From the NCBI GenBank assembly GCA_030427865.1, contig JAUICK010000009.1, forward strand, positions 1 through 64,000: DNA of 64,000 bases, given 5' to 3'. This DNA is from Bacteroidia bacterium (GTDB lineage Bacteria > Bacteroidota > Bacteroidia > Flavobacteriales > Flavobacteriaceae). Position numbers and translations under genes: made by a program. Below, piece after piece: positions 1-8,812 of the stretch (position 1 is its first letter; each line of letters opens with the position of its first letter). Below the pieces are notes generated by a model, which saw only the letters and a program-made list of their open reading frames with translations, had not been told where the DNA came from and made no database searches.

Positions 1-1051
<1,051 letters not shown>

Positions 1052-1065
1052 TCATTTTCAGGATG

Positions 1066-1073
1066 CAAAGGTA
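1066..1073 (-). promoter_or_regulatory. Bacteroidota -7 promoter box upstream of atpD
   Basis: On the minus strand the sequence reads TACCTTTG, a full match to the TAnnTTTG box used by the Bacteroidota housekeeping sigma factor. It lies 59 bases before the atpD start and implies a leader of about 50 nt. No good TTG -33 element is seen at 19 bp, so the call is moderate. Confidence 0.45.
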
Positions 1074-1130
1074 ATTTTTTTGATTGGAATTAAAAAAGTT
1101 TTTTTACTCAAAAAGCGGGATTATTGATAT

Positions 1131-1162
1131 AAAAAAAAGCCTCATCATTTCGATGAGGCTTT
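1131..1162 (-). terminator. Rho-independent terminator of the OmpA-family gene
   Basis: An 8-bp perfect stem (GCCTCATC at 1139-1146 pairing with GATGAGGC at 1152-1159) is followed on the minus strand by eight T residues. It lies 23 bases past the OmpA stop codon and separates that gene from atpD. Confidence 0.85.
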
Positions 1163-1184
1163 TGAATATTATTTAAATAACTTA

Positions 1185-2543
1185 TTAGTTAGTTACTTTA
1201 ATTTCAACTCTTCTGTTGTTAGCTCTACCAGCTCTTGTGTTATTAGTATCTACTGGAGATCCTTCACCATAACCTTTAGCTTCAATTCTTGTAGTATCTA
1301 CACCTTTTTTAACTAAGTAGTTTTTAACAGCATTAGCTCTCTTCTCAGATAATCTTAAGTTTAAAGGAGCAGAACCAGAACTATCTGTATGACCTTCGAT
1401 TGCGAAAGTAGCTTTAGGATATTTGTTCATTATTTCTACAATAGCATCTAATTGCTTAGTTACACCTGGCTTGAAAGAAGATCTTCCTGAATTAAATAAT
1501 ATAGATTTAGCTTTAAATGCAATTACATCTGTAGCTTCTTTGGTGATAGGTTTTTCTGGACATCCCATTTCTGAAGCAACACCTGCAACATTTGGACATT
1601 TATCGTCTTTATCTAAAACACCATCTCCATCTGTATCTGGCCAAGGACAACCTGCGTTAGCTGCAGGCCCTGCAACAGAAGCACATTTATCATCTTTATC
1701 TACTACTCCATCTCCGTCTGAATCAGGACAACCTTTGTTAGCCTTAGTACCTTTTGAGTTTGGACACATATCGTCTTTATCAGCTACTCCATCTCCATCA
1801 GAATCAGGACAACCATTCATCGCTGCTAAACCAGCTGTATTTGGACAAGCGTCATCTGAATCTTTAACACCATCTCCATCAGCATCAGGACAACCATTGA
1901 ACTCTGCTAAACCAGCAACTTCTGGACAAGCATCTTCTTTGTCGTATACTCCATCTCCATCTGTGTCTTTTCCTCCAAATTTAATTACTAAACCTAAAGA
2001 TGTTTGGTAATGAGTACGTACGTTATCAGCAAAACCTACTTTAGTACCCGTCTGAAAATTTAAACCTAAATTATCATTAAACCAAGTATTAAATCCAACA
2101 CCTACATTAGCCATACCTTCTCCTTTTTCATCAACAGAAGTATATCCACCTCCTAAATAAACATAAGGATCAAACCAAGAAGTATCACCAACTAAATTGT
2201 TTAAATCATACTTTACAACAGCATCTATTGCCCAGTAAAGAAAATCAGAATCATTTTCAATATCTAAATGAGTAATTTTATTCAGAGAACCCGCTAATTG
2301 TAATGTAAAGCCCTTATCTAAATACTTTTCTCCAGTTATTCTTGAGATAGAAGGTAAGATATTCCAATCTTTATTACCTATTAAATCTTTAGCGTTATCG
2401 ACTAAACTTGCACCTGTTGTGTGGAAGTCTACTAAATTTACACCAAAACCTACTACCCAAGGATTGTTTTCATCCTGTGCGCTTACGTTACTAACTGTTA
2501 CTAACGTAAACAAAGCTATCACAGCTAATTTTAATCGTTTCAT
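1185..2543 (-). CDS. OmpA-family outer membrane protein with TSP type 3 repeats
   Basis: Peptidoglycan-linked outer membrane protein of 452 residues. A Sec signal peptide ends at ...NVSAQ (residues 1-22). An eight-stranded-type barrel of about 170 residues follows. Next come five calcium-binding thrombospondin type 3 repeats of the form DxDGDGVxDxxDxC (about residues 193-335). The C-terminal OmpA domain carries the peptidoglycan-binding pattern GHTDSSG...[16 protein letters not shown]. An in-frame TTG two codons upstream is rejected in favour of the ATG at 2543, which gives a normal signal peptide ([12 protein letters not shown]). The promoter is near-perfect and the gene has its own terminator, so it is probably monocistronic. 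The family is abundant in Flavobacteria and anchors the outer membrane. Two free-standing barrels at 11.1-12.3 kb resemble its N-terminal barrel. Confidence 0.93.
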   Translation of the reverse strand: MKRLKLAVIALFTLVTVSNVSAQDENNPWVVGFGVNLVDFHTTGASLVDNAKDLIGNKDWNILPSISRITGEKYLDKGFTLQLAGSLNKITHLDIENDSDFLYWAIDAVVKYDLNNLVGDTSWFDPYVYLGGGYTSVDEKGEGMANVGVGFNTWFNDNLGLNFQTGTKVGFADNVRTHYQTSLGLVIKFGGKDTDGDGVYDKEDACPEVAGLAEFNGCPDADGDGVKDSDDACPNTAGLAAMNGCPDSDGDGVADKDDMCPNSKGTKANKGCPDSDGDGVVDKDDKCASVAGPAANAGCPWPDTDGDGVLDKDDKCPNVAGVASEMGCPEKPITKEATDVIAFKAKSILFNSGRSSFKPGVTKQLDAIVEIMNKYPKATFAIEGHTDSSGSAPLNLRLSEKRANAVKNYLVKKGVDTTRIEAKGYGEGSPVDTNNTRAGRANNRRVEIKVTN

Positions 2544-2582
2544 TATCAAATTTTTAAATTAAAAGTTCGTTATTATAATACG

Positions 2583-2612
2583 CAAAAGTAAACTCTTAAA
2601 ACGTATCTACAA
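2583..2612 (-). promoter_or_regulatory. Promoter of the OmpA-family gene
   Basis: The minus strand shows TTG (2610-2612), exactly 19 bp, then TACTTTTG (2583-2590). This is a full match to the Bacteroidota -33/-7 promoter and implies a leader of about 35 nt. Confidence 0.75.
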
Positions 2613-2658
2613 AGACAAATCTACAAAATATTACTAAAACTACAAGTTTTTATTAATT

Positions 2659-3852
2659 CTAAATAATATTTAAAATTTTTCCAACTTTTGTAAAAGCTGC
2701 TATTGCCTTATCTAAATGTTCTTTTGTATGAGCAGCTGAGAGCTGTACTCTTATTCTTGCTTTTTCTTTTGGAACTACTGGAAAAAAGAAACCTATTACA
2801 TAAATTCCTTCCTCTAATAGTTTATTTGCCATCACTTGAGACAATTTAGCATCATACAACATAACAGGAACAATGGCTGCATCTGCACCAACCAAATCGA
2901 AACCAGCTTTTTCCATTTCTGTTCTAAAGTAATTGGTATTCCATTCTAATTGATCACGAAGTGAAGTATCATTTGAGATTAAATCGAAAACTTTTAAAGA
3001 TGCTCCCACAATTGCTGGCGCTAAAGAATTGGAAAATAAATAAGGACGAGAACGTTGTCGTAAGATTTCTATAATTTCTTTTTTTCCTGTGGTATAACCA
3101 CCCATTGCTCCTCCTAAGGCTTTACCTAAAGTTCCTGTGACAATGTCTACTCTATCCATTACATTCTTTAATTCCACTGTTCCTCTTCCTGTTTTTCCAA
3201 TAAATCCTGTTGCATGACATTCGTCAACCATTACCAAAGCATCGTATTTGTCTGCTAAATCACAAATTTCATCGAGCTTAGCTACAATACCATCCATAGA
3301 AAAAACACCATCTGTAACAATTATTTTAAAACGATGGTTTTGTTTGTTCGCTTCAATTAACTGTTCCTCTAAAGAAGTCATGTCATTATTATTGTATCTA
3401 TATCTTGCAGCTTTACACAAACGAACGCCATCTATAATAGAAGCGTGATTTAAACTATCAGAAATTATGGCATCTTCTTTTGTTAATAAAGGCTCAAAAA
3501 CACCTCCATTTGCATCAAAAGCTGCTGCATATAAAATAGTGTCTTCTGTGGTATAAAAATCTGCAATCTTTTTTTCTAATTGCTTATGAATATCTTGTGT
3601 ACCACAAATAAAACGTACTGAAGACATCCCAAAACCGTGAGAATCCATCGTGTCTTTTGCAGCTTGAATAACTTCTGGATTATTAGACAATCCCAAGTAA
3701 TTATTCGCACAAAAATTAATCACTTCTTCTCCTGTAGAAATTTTTATCACTGCATCTTGTGAAGATGTGATAATTCTTTCTGACTTATATAAACCAGCGT
3801 CTTTAATTTCCTGTAGCTCCTTTTTTAAAGTATCCTTAATTTTTCCGTACAT
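2659..3852 (-). CDS. kbl: Glycine C-acetyltransferase (2-amino-3-ketobutyrate CoA ligase)
   Basis: PLP enzyme of the alpha-oxoamine synthase family that splits 2-amino-3-ketobutyrate with CoA into glycine and acetyl-CoA, the second step of threonine degradation. The 397-residue length is standard. The PLP lysine is Lys244 in [15 protein letters not shown]. The segments [11 protein letters not shown] and [13 protein letters not shown] are diagnostic of Kbl rather than of BioF or serine palmitoyltransferase. The start is the ATG at 3850-3852, with a TAACTTTG box at 3874-3881 on the minus strand. The usual partner threonine dehydrogenase (tdh) is not adjacent here. A 35-base gap separates it from the helicase gene upstream, and the box sits inside that gap, so it probably has its own promoter. 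Confidence 0.93.
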   Translation of the reverse strand: MYGKIKDTLKKELQEIKDAGLYKSERIITSSQDAVIKISTGEEVINFCANNYLGLSNNPEVIQAAKDTMDSHGFGMSSVRFICGTQDIHKQLEKKIADFYTTEDTILYAAAFDANGGVFEPLLTKEDAIISDSLNHASIIDGVRLCKAARYRYNNNDMTSLEEQLIEANKQNHRFKIIVTDGVFSMDGIVAKLDEICDLADKYDALVMVDECHATGFIGKTGRGTVELKNVMDRVDIVTGTLGKALGGAMGGYTTGKKEIIEILRQRSRPYLFSNSLAPAIVGASLKVFDLISNDTSLRDQLEWNTNYFRTEMEKAGFDLVGADAAIVPVMLYDAKLSQVMANKLLEEGIYVIGFFFPVVPKEKARIRVQLSAAHTKEHLDKAIAAFTKVGKILNII

Positions 3853-3887
3853 TTTTTATCGATTTAAGAAAAACAAAGTTACGAAGT

Positions 3888-6800
3888 TTATTTTTTTGTT
3901 GATACCTCAACAACATCAATTTTATCATTAATATATATGAGTATTTTTTTATCAACCTTACAATTCATCGATTTTAATACGCGTTCATACTTTAATAATT
4001 GCTGATGATGTTCTTTGGATGGATTTCCAGTTTTATAATCTATAATTGATACTGAACCATTCGTAAAAACCAATCTATCTGGAATCATAATTTGGTTGTC
4101 AACATCTACAATTTCTCTCTCATTATATATCATGACATCTTTTTGATAAAACTGTTTTAATTGAGGATGATTAACAACTTGATGTATTTGCTCTTTTATT
4201 AACATTGATTGATTATCATCTATAAAACCTTGCTGATGATATTGTTCTACAACTTTATTAATGTCTTTTTCAGTATTAATCTTTGCAAACATTTCATGTA
4301 AAAGATTCCCATAATCAATGGCTTTACCTTGTTCTGTATTCCATAATTTAGATGCACTTGCCAGCAAAACAATATTGTGTTCTTGCCAAGGAACAGAAAT
4401 AAATTGCTTGTGAATTTCTGCAACAGAACTCTTGTTTTCTTTTTTATTGATTCTATTTTCATCTCCAAAAGAATACTCAAAAACAACGTCTTTCCAGAGA
4501 TTTTTTTCTTTTAAATAGTTGATAAAAACACCAGAATAAAAGTTGGTGTTTTCTTCTCCTTTTGATGATATTTTATGTTCTGTGATAACGTGTAACTGCT
4601 CTACAGCTCTTGTAAGCGCAACATATAAAAGATTAAAATTATCTAATTCTAATTCTTCTCTTTGTTGATTGTAAATATCTAAACCTCTACTACTTACCAA
4701 TTCTAAACTTTTGCTGTAATCTACCAGCAGTTCATTAAAACCATTATACGTTTCTGGCAACTCATTTAACCAAGATTTCGGTTTAATTTGTCTGTAAATC
4801 TCAACATCACAAGGAAAAATTACCACAGAAAATTCCAATCCTTTTGATTTGTGAATAGTCATTACTTGCACAGCATTTGCGCTTTCTGGAGCTACAATAC
4901 TTAATTTGTCTTTCTTCAATTCCCAAAACTCTAAAAACTCACCAACATCTGTTCCTTTTCTTTGTTGTTCTAAAACTACATCTAAAAAAAACTGCACATA
5001 AGCATCTGAAGAATTTACCAAATTAAAACCTCTAACAATTTCTTCTATTTTCTCATAAAATGATAATTGATGAAACATATTGATTTCAAAAGAAATTCCA
5101 TAACTTTTTAAACCCTCAAAAATATTTGCATTTAATGCTTTTGCATAGGTTTTTAAAAATTGATGCTTTGAATCTGGTATTTTTAAATGTTGATGTAAAA
5201 AATATAATATTTCAAAACGTGTTTCTTCGTCACTTGGGTTTTGTAAAACCCTTAAAACATTAATAATAAAGTTGACTTTAGCATTGTTTTGCAACAGCAA
5301 CGTTTCTGAAGAAACAATAGCTACATTATGTTCTGACAAATAATTTGCAACTGCAATTCCGTCTTTTTTAGTGCGTGTTAACACACAAATTTCATTTAAA
5401 GAAAAATCATTTTTTAGTTGATTTATTTTCTCCAAAACTTTCTTTGGATATCGCAGTTTTTTCTCATCTTTTTCTTTTTCATCTTCCAAAAAAGTGAGTG
5501 ATACAAATCCGCCTTTTTTAGCATTTTCTTTTTGCGTATTTCCTTCTAAAAATAACTTTTTATACGATTCATTTTGAAGAAAATTTGCTGTATGTTGAAA
5601 AAAGGAATTATTAAAATTGATAACCTCTGAAAAACTCCTAAAATTGATTTCTAAATGCTTAATTTCTTTGTTGATATGAAAAGGATTTTCGATAGCTGAA
5701 CCCAAGTTGATAAACTGTTCTGCTTCTCCTCCACGCCATCTATAAATGGCTTGTTTTCCATCGCCAACCAACAATAAATTGCTGTTTTCTTGTGCCAAAG
5801 CATTGTCTATTAACGGAATTAAATTTTGCCATTGTAAAACAGAAGTATCTTGCATTTCATCGATAAAATAATGTTGAAAACGCTGCCCAATTCTCTCATA
5901 AATAAAAGGTGCTGGTTGGTCTTTAATATTGTCTGAAATCAATTGATTAAACTCAGCATTTAATCTGATATTATTGTCTTCTTTAATGGTTTCTAATTCT
6001 GAATTGATATTATTTAAAACCGCTAAAGGAATAATACTTTTTAACGCAATTTTATTGAGCACATACAGCGCATATTGCGCATCAAACAATTCTTTTGATT
6101 GATAATAATATTGATGAAGCTGTTCTTTTAAATCATCTATGGTATCCTTTGCTAAAGGCGATGTTTTGCCTCCATATAAATTTTTATCGGCTTCTATGTT
6201 ATTGTGTAAACGACCTTCAAACTTGATGTCTCCATTTTTTAAAAATCGTAATTTTTGATATTTCTGAAAGTGTTTAGGATAATCTCCATAACTAAAATCG
6301 GTAATAGAAAGTCCATTATCATCAATAAAACCTAAAACTTTATCCCCAAAATCTTTAAAATCTTTTTCTATCTGAGAATTTATTTTTTGTAATTTGTTTT
6401 TCAGATTAAAAAAATCATCCAATTGTTTATCTGCTAAATTTCTGAAATGCTGTACATCATCTTCATTCAACAAAATTTTAGCAAATTCGTTTAAATCTTT
6501 GGCAATGTCCCAAGATTTGTCATCATCAGTTTTATCTAAAGAATAATCGATTAAAAGATTGGTGAGTTTTTTATCAGTACCTATTTTAGAAATTAACACA
6601 TCTACAGCTTCATTTAGCAACGAAACTGCATCCATTTCTACTTCAAAATTGAGAGACAAACCTAAATCGTACGCAAAATTTTTGATGATTTTGTGTGTAA
6701 AACTATCAATAGTGGTAATTGAAAATGCGGAATAATTTTGCAGAATTGCATCTAATATTTTTCTGCTTCGTTCTTGAATTGTTGTTTTATCTAAAGGCGT

Positions 6801-7043
6801 TTCTTCAAGAATTTTTGGGTAAATATCAGTAGTGTTTCCCTCAGAAAATGCTTCTAAATTATACAAAACTCGTTCTTTCATTTCACCAGCAGCTTTGTTG
6901 GTAAATGTGATTGCCAATACTTTTTGAAATGTAAAAATATCTTCAGAAGACAATAAAACTTTAAGATATTGTTTTACAAGTGTAAAGGTTTTACCACTTC
7001 CTGCAGAAGCATTATATACTTGAAAAGTTGAAGGTTGTTGCAC
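3888..7043 (-). CDS. UvrD/REP-type helicase-nuclease, RecB/AddA-like
   Basis: Large ATP-dependent helicase with a C-terminal RecB-type nuclease, of the RecBCD/AddAB group that processes double-strand breaks for recombination. The N-terminal Walker A is NASAGSGKTFTL (residues 11-22). The helicase motif II appears as FIDEMQDTSVLQW near residue 390. Motifs near VMTIHKSKGLEF and LLYVALTRA are typical of superfamily 1A. The last 60 residues carry the PD-(D/E)XK nuclease pattern PDRLVF...IIDYKTGNP. The start MQQPSTFQVYNASAGSGKT matches Bacteroidota homologues. The AddB-type partner is not adjacent. It could be called recB or addA; I leave the symbol empty because the subunit type cannot be settled from this sequence alone. 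Confidence 0.88.
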   Translation of the reverse strand: MQQPSTFQVYNASAGSGKTFTLVKQYLKVLLSSEDIFTFQKVLAITFTNKAAGEMKERVLYNLEAFSEGNTTDIYPKILEETPLDKTTIQERSRKILDAILQNYSAFSITTIDSFTHKIIKNFAYDLGLSLNFEVEMDAVSLLNEAVDVLISKIGTDKKLTNLLIDYSLDKTDDDKSWDIAKDLNEFAKILLNEDDVQHFRNLADKQLDDFFNLKNKLQKINSQIEKDFKDFGDKVLGFIDDNGLSITDFSYGDYPKHFQKYQKLRFLKNGDIKFEGRLHNNIEADKNLYGGKTSPLAKDTIDDLKEQLHQYYYQSKELFDAQYALYVLNKIALKSIIPLAVLNNINSELETIKEDNNIRLNAEFNQLISDNIKDQPAPFIYERIGQRFQHYFIDEMQDTSVLQWQNLIPLIDNALAQENSNLLLVGDGKQAIYRWRGGEAEQFINLGSAIENPFHINKEIKHLEINFRSFSEVINFNNSFFQHTANFLQNESYKKLFLEGNTQKENAKKGGFVSLTFLEDEKEKDEKKLRYPKKVLEKINQLKNDFSLNEICVLTRTKKDGIAVANYLSEHNVAIVSSETLLLQNNAKVNFIINVLRVLQNPSDEETRFEILYFLHQHLKIPDSKHQFLKTYAKALNANIFEGLKSYGISFEINMFHQLSFYEKIEEIVRGFNLVNSSDAYVQFFLDVVLEQQRKGTDVGEFLEFWELKKDKLSIVAPESANAVQVMTIHKSKGLEFSVVIFPCDVEIYRQIKPKSWLNELPETYNGFNELLVDYSKSLELVSSRGLDIYNQQREELELDNFNLLYVALTRAVEQLHVITEHKISSKGEENTNFYSGVFINYLKEKNLWKDVVFEYSFGDENRINKKENKSSVAEIHKQFISVPWQEHNIVLLASASKLWNTEQGKAIDYGNLLHEMFAKINTEKDINKVVEQYHQQGFIDDNQSMLIKEQIHQVVNHPQLKQFYQKDVMIYNEREIVDVDNQIMIPDRLVFTNGSVSIIDYKTGNPSKEHHQQLLKYERVLKSMNCKVDKKILIYINDKIDVVEVSTKK

Positions 7044-7180
7044 AATTTATTATTAAAATGAATTGTACGAATTTAGTTTATTACCAAGAGATTCGCAAAG
7101 ATTCTCAAAGTTTAAAAAACTGACCACATAGAAACATAGAAAACATAGTTTTACACAACCTTATTTCTTCCTGGAGCTTG

Positions 7181-7200
7181 TATTGAGCGAAGTCGAAATA
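7181..7200. repeat. Half-unit of the dispersed palindromic repeat
   Basis: The segment TATTGAGCGAAGTCGAAATA matches the core (GAGCGaAGTCGAgAAAT) of the repeat family seen also at 18.7, 19.2, 43.1, 44.6 and 48.6 kb. It lies between the ZIP transporter stop and the helicase start, with no obvious inverted partner. Confidence 0.6.
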
Positions 7201-7220
7201 GGAAGATTAAGATGGGCTTT

Positions 7221-8057
7221 CTATCCCAAACCAACATCCAAAGACATCATTACAATAAATCCGCCAATAAAACCAAGAGTTGCAATATCTGTGTATTTAT
7301 CTCTTTGCGTTTCCGGAATTACTTCTTCTACAACTACAAAAATCATTGCACCTGCTGCAAAAGCCAAAGCATAAGGCAAAATTGGAGTAAAAAATGAAAC
7401 TGCCAAAGCTCCTAAAACTGCTGCAATAGGTTCTACAATTGCAGATAATTGTCCATACCAAAAGCTTTTTAATCTACTAACACCCTGTCTTCTTAAGGGC
7501 ATTGCTACTGCAAATCCCTCAGGAAAATTCTGTATTCCAATACCAATTGCTAAAGAAATTGCAGCAATAATCATTTCTGTTTGCTCAACACCCACTAAAG
7601 TAGATGCTGCACCAAATAAAACACCTACTGCTAACCCTTCTGGAATATTATGTAATGTTATTGCTAAAACTAACAATGTAGTTTTGTGCCACTCCGTTTT
7701 AACCCCTTCTTTTTCATTTTCCTTAAAATTAATGTGTAAGTGAGGTAAAATTTTGTCCATTCCAAAAAGTGCTAAAGCACCTAAACCAAAGCCAATTGCA
7801 GATGGCAAAACTTTTACAAAACCTTCTCCAGGACTGTTTTCTATGGCTGGTGCTAATAAACTCCAAAAACTTGCAGCTACCATAACTCCACCAGTAAAAC
7901 CTAACATTCCGTCTAAAACCGCTCTGTTAGCCTTCTTAAAAAAGAAAACCAAAGCTGCACCAGCAGCAGTTAATCCCCAAGTAAAAAGTGAAGCGTATAA
8001 TGCAGCTTGAATTGGATGTTCTTTACCAAAAGCCACTAATTGATCGAATGTACTCAT
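7221..8057 (-). CDS. ZIP family divalent metal transporter (GufA-like)
   Basis: Inner-membrane importer of divalent cations (Zn, Mn or Fe), 278 residues with about eight hydrophobic segments. The diagnostic TM4 motif HNIPEG is at residues 136-141 and the TM5 motif QNFPEG at 176-181, the pattern of the GufA/ZupT subgroup of the ZIP family. A short loop with HLHINFKENEKEG (about 106-118) lies between TM3 and TM4. Its ATG overlaps the TGA of the upstream DtxR-family gene (ATGA), so the two are translationally coupled in one operon. The link suggests the transporter is repressed when its metal is plentiful. Which metal cannot be read from the sequence; manganese or iron is the best guess given the regulator. 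Confidence 0.9.
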   Translation of the reverse strand: MSTFDQLVAFGKEHPIQAALYASLFTWGLTAAGAALVFFFKKANRAVLDGMLGFTGGVMVAASFWSLLAPAIENSPGEGFVKVLPSAIGFGLGALALFGMDKILPHLHINFKENEKEGVKTEWHKTTLLVLAITLHNIPEGLAVGVLFGAASTLVGVEQTEMIIAAISLAIGIGIQNFPEGFAVAMPLRRQGVSRLKSFWYGQLSAIVEPIAAVLGALAVSFFTPILPYALAFAAGAMIFVVVEEVIPETQRDKYTDIATLGFIGGFIVMMSLDVGLG

Positions 8058-8710
8058 TGCTTTTTAATGTATAAATTGTTCGCTATTTTATTTGAAATTG
8101 ATAGTTTTTTACCCTCGACTTCTATAGATAAAGAGTCATCAAAATCTTCTTTTTCTAAAACAGTTATTTGTTTTCCTAAAGTGATGCCTTTTTTGTCTAA
8201 AAATTGTAAAAATTCTGATGATGAATCATCTACTCCTACACAAATTCCTATTTCATTTTTCGATAAAGTAGATAATAAACTTTTATCAATGGTTTTTAAA
8301 TTTCCATCTTTATCTGGAATTGGATCTCCATGAGGATCATGAGTTGGAAAACCCAACAAAGCATCTAATTGATTGATTAATTTAGGTGATTTTATATGCT
8401 CTAACTGTTCTGCAACATCATGCACTTCATCCCAAGAAAAGTTGAGTTTTTCTACTAAAAAAACCTCCCACAAACGATGTTTTCTAACAATATTGGCTGC
8501 TATTTTTTTTCCTAAATCTGTTAATTTAACACCCTTATACTTTTTGTAAACCACTACTTTTTTATCAGATAATTTTTTAATCATATCTGTAACAGAAGAA
8601 GCTTTTGTTGCCAATTGTTCTGCAATAGCATTTGTACTGATGCCTTTTTCTGTATCAATTTCTAAATGATAAATTGCTTTTAAATAGTTTTCTTCAGAAA
8701 GTGTAAACAT
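8054..8710 (-). CDS. DtxR/MntR-family metal-dependent transcriptional repressor
   Basis: Metal-sensing repressor of 218 residues. The N-terminal winged helix (residues 1-65, SEENYLKAIYHLE...ATKASSVTDMIKKL) is typical of DtxR/IdeR/MntR. The central dimerisation and metal-binding domain has HRLWEVFLVEKL, WDEVHDVAEQLEH and PTHDPHGDPIP. A C-terminal FeoA/SH3-like domain occupies about 145-218. I chose the ATG at 8708-8710. An in-frame TTG seven codons upstream lies inside the -7 promoter box (8729-8736), so it would fall before the transcript starts. The gene is divergent from a TonB-dependent receptor and upstream of a ZIP transporter. The shared intergenic palindrome (8761-8782) is its likely operator, controlling both directions. 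The sensed metal (Mn or Fe) is not determined. Confidence 0.92.
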   Translation of the reverse strand: MFTLSEENYLKAIYHLEIDTEKGISTNAIAEQLATKASSVTDMIKKLSDKKVVVYKKYKGVKLTDLGKKIAANIVRKHRLWEVFLVEKLNFSWDEVHDVAEQLEHIKSPKLINQLDALLGFPTHDPHGDPIPDKDGNLKTIDKSLLSTLSKNEIGICVGVDDSSSEFLQFLDKKGITLGKQITVLEKEDFDDSLSIEVEGKKLSISNKIANNLYIKKQ

Positions 8711-8728
8711 CCTAAATAATTTAGACAA

Positions 8729-8736
8729 CAAAGATA
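8729..8736 (-). promoter_or_regulatory. -7 promoter box of the dtxR-like/ZIP operon
   Basis: The minus strand reads TATCTTTG, matching TAnnTTTG. It implies a leader of only about 12 nt before the ATG at 8710, which decides the start. No clear TTG sits 19 bp upstream; the region there leads into the 8761-8782 palindrome. Confidence 0.55.
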
Positions 8737-8760
8737 AACTTTTTATTTAAATTAAAATTT

Positions 8761-8782
8761 ATTTTTAGTCAAGACTAAAAAT
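8761..8782. promoter_or_regulatory. Probable DtxR-family operator (perfect palindrome)
   Basis: ATTTTTAGTC-AA-GACTAAAAAT is a perfect 10-bp inverted repeat with a 2-bp centre. It lies between the divergent regulator and TonB-receptor genes, overlapping the -33 zone of the receptor promoter and lying upstream of the regulator's -7 box. The TTTAG...CTAAA frame resembles known MntR/DtxR-type operators. Binding is inferred. Confidence 0.7.
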
Positions 8783-8787
8783 TTAAT

Positions 8788-8795
8788 TATATTTG
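8788..8795 (+). promoter_or_regulatory. -7 promoter box of the TonB-dependent receptor
   Basis: TATATTTG matches TAnnTTTG and lies 17 bases before the receptor ATG. The expected -33 position (8766-8768) falls inside the palindromic operator, so a bound repressor would block polymerase. Confidence 0.6.
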
Positions 8796-8812
8796 TCGAA
8801 AATTTAGTAAAA

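Noticed and set aside
1560..1970. Tandem DNA repeat as a mobile or satellite element
   Set aside because: The periodicity is fully explained by the coding of five TSP3 protein repeats.
1423..2010. Long plus-strand open frame across the OmpA TSP3 repeats
   Set aside because: Its periodic Ser/Pro-rich translation only mirrors the DxDGDG repeats of the minus-strand gene.
3888..8057. AddB-type partner for the RecB/AddA-like gene
   Set aside because: The genes on either side are kbl and a ZIP transporter; no second nuclease subunit is adjacent.
8711..8731. Upstream TTG start for the DtxR-family gene
   Set aside because: It falls within the -7 promoter box, so it would not be in the transcript.
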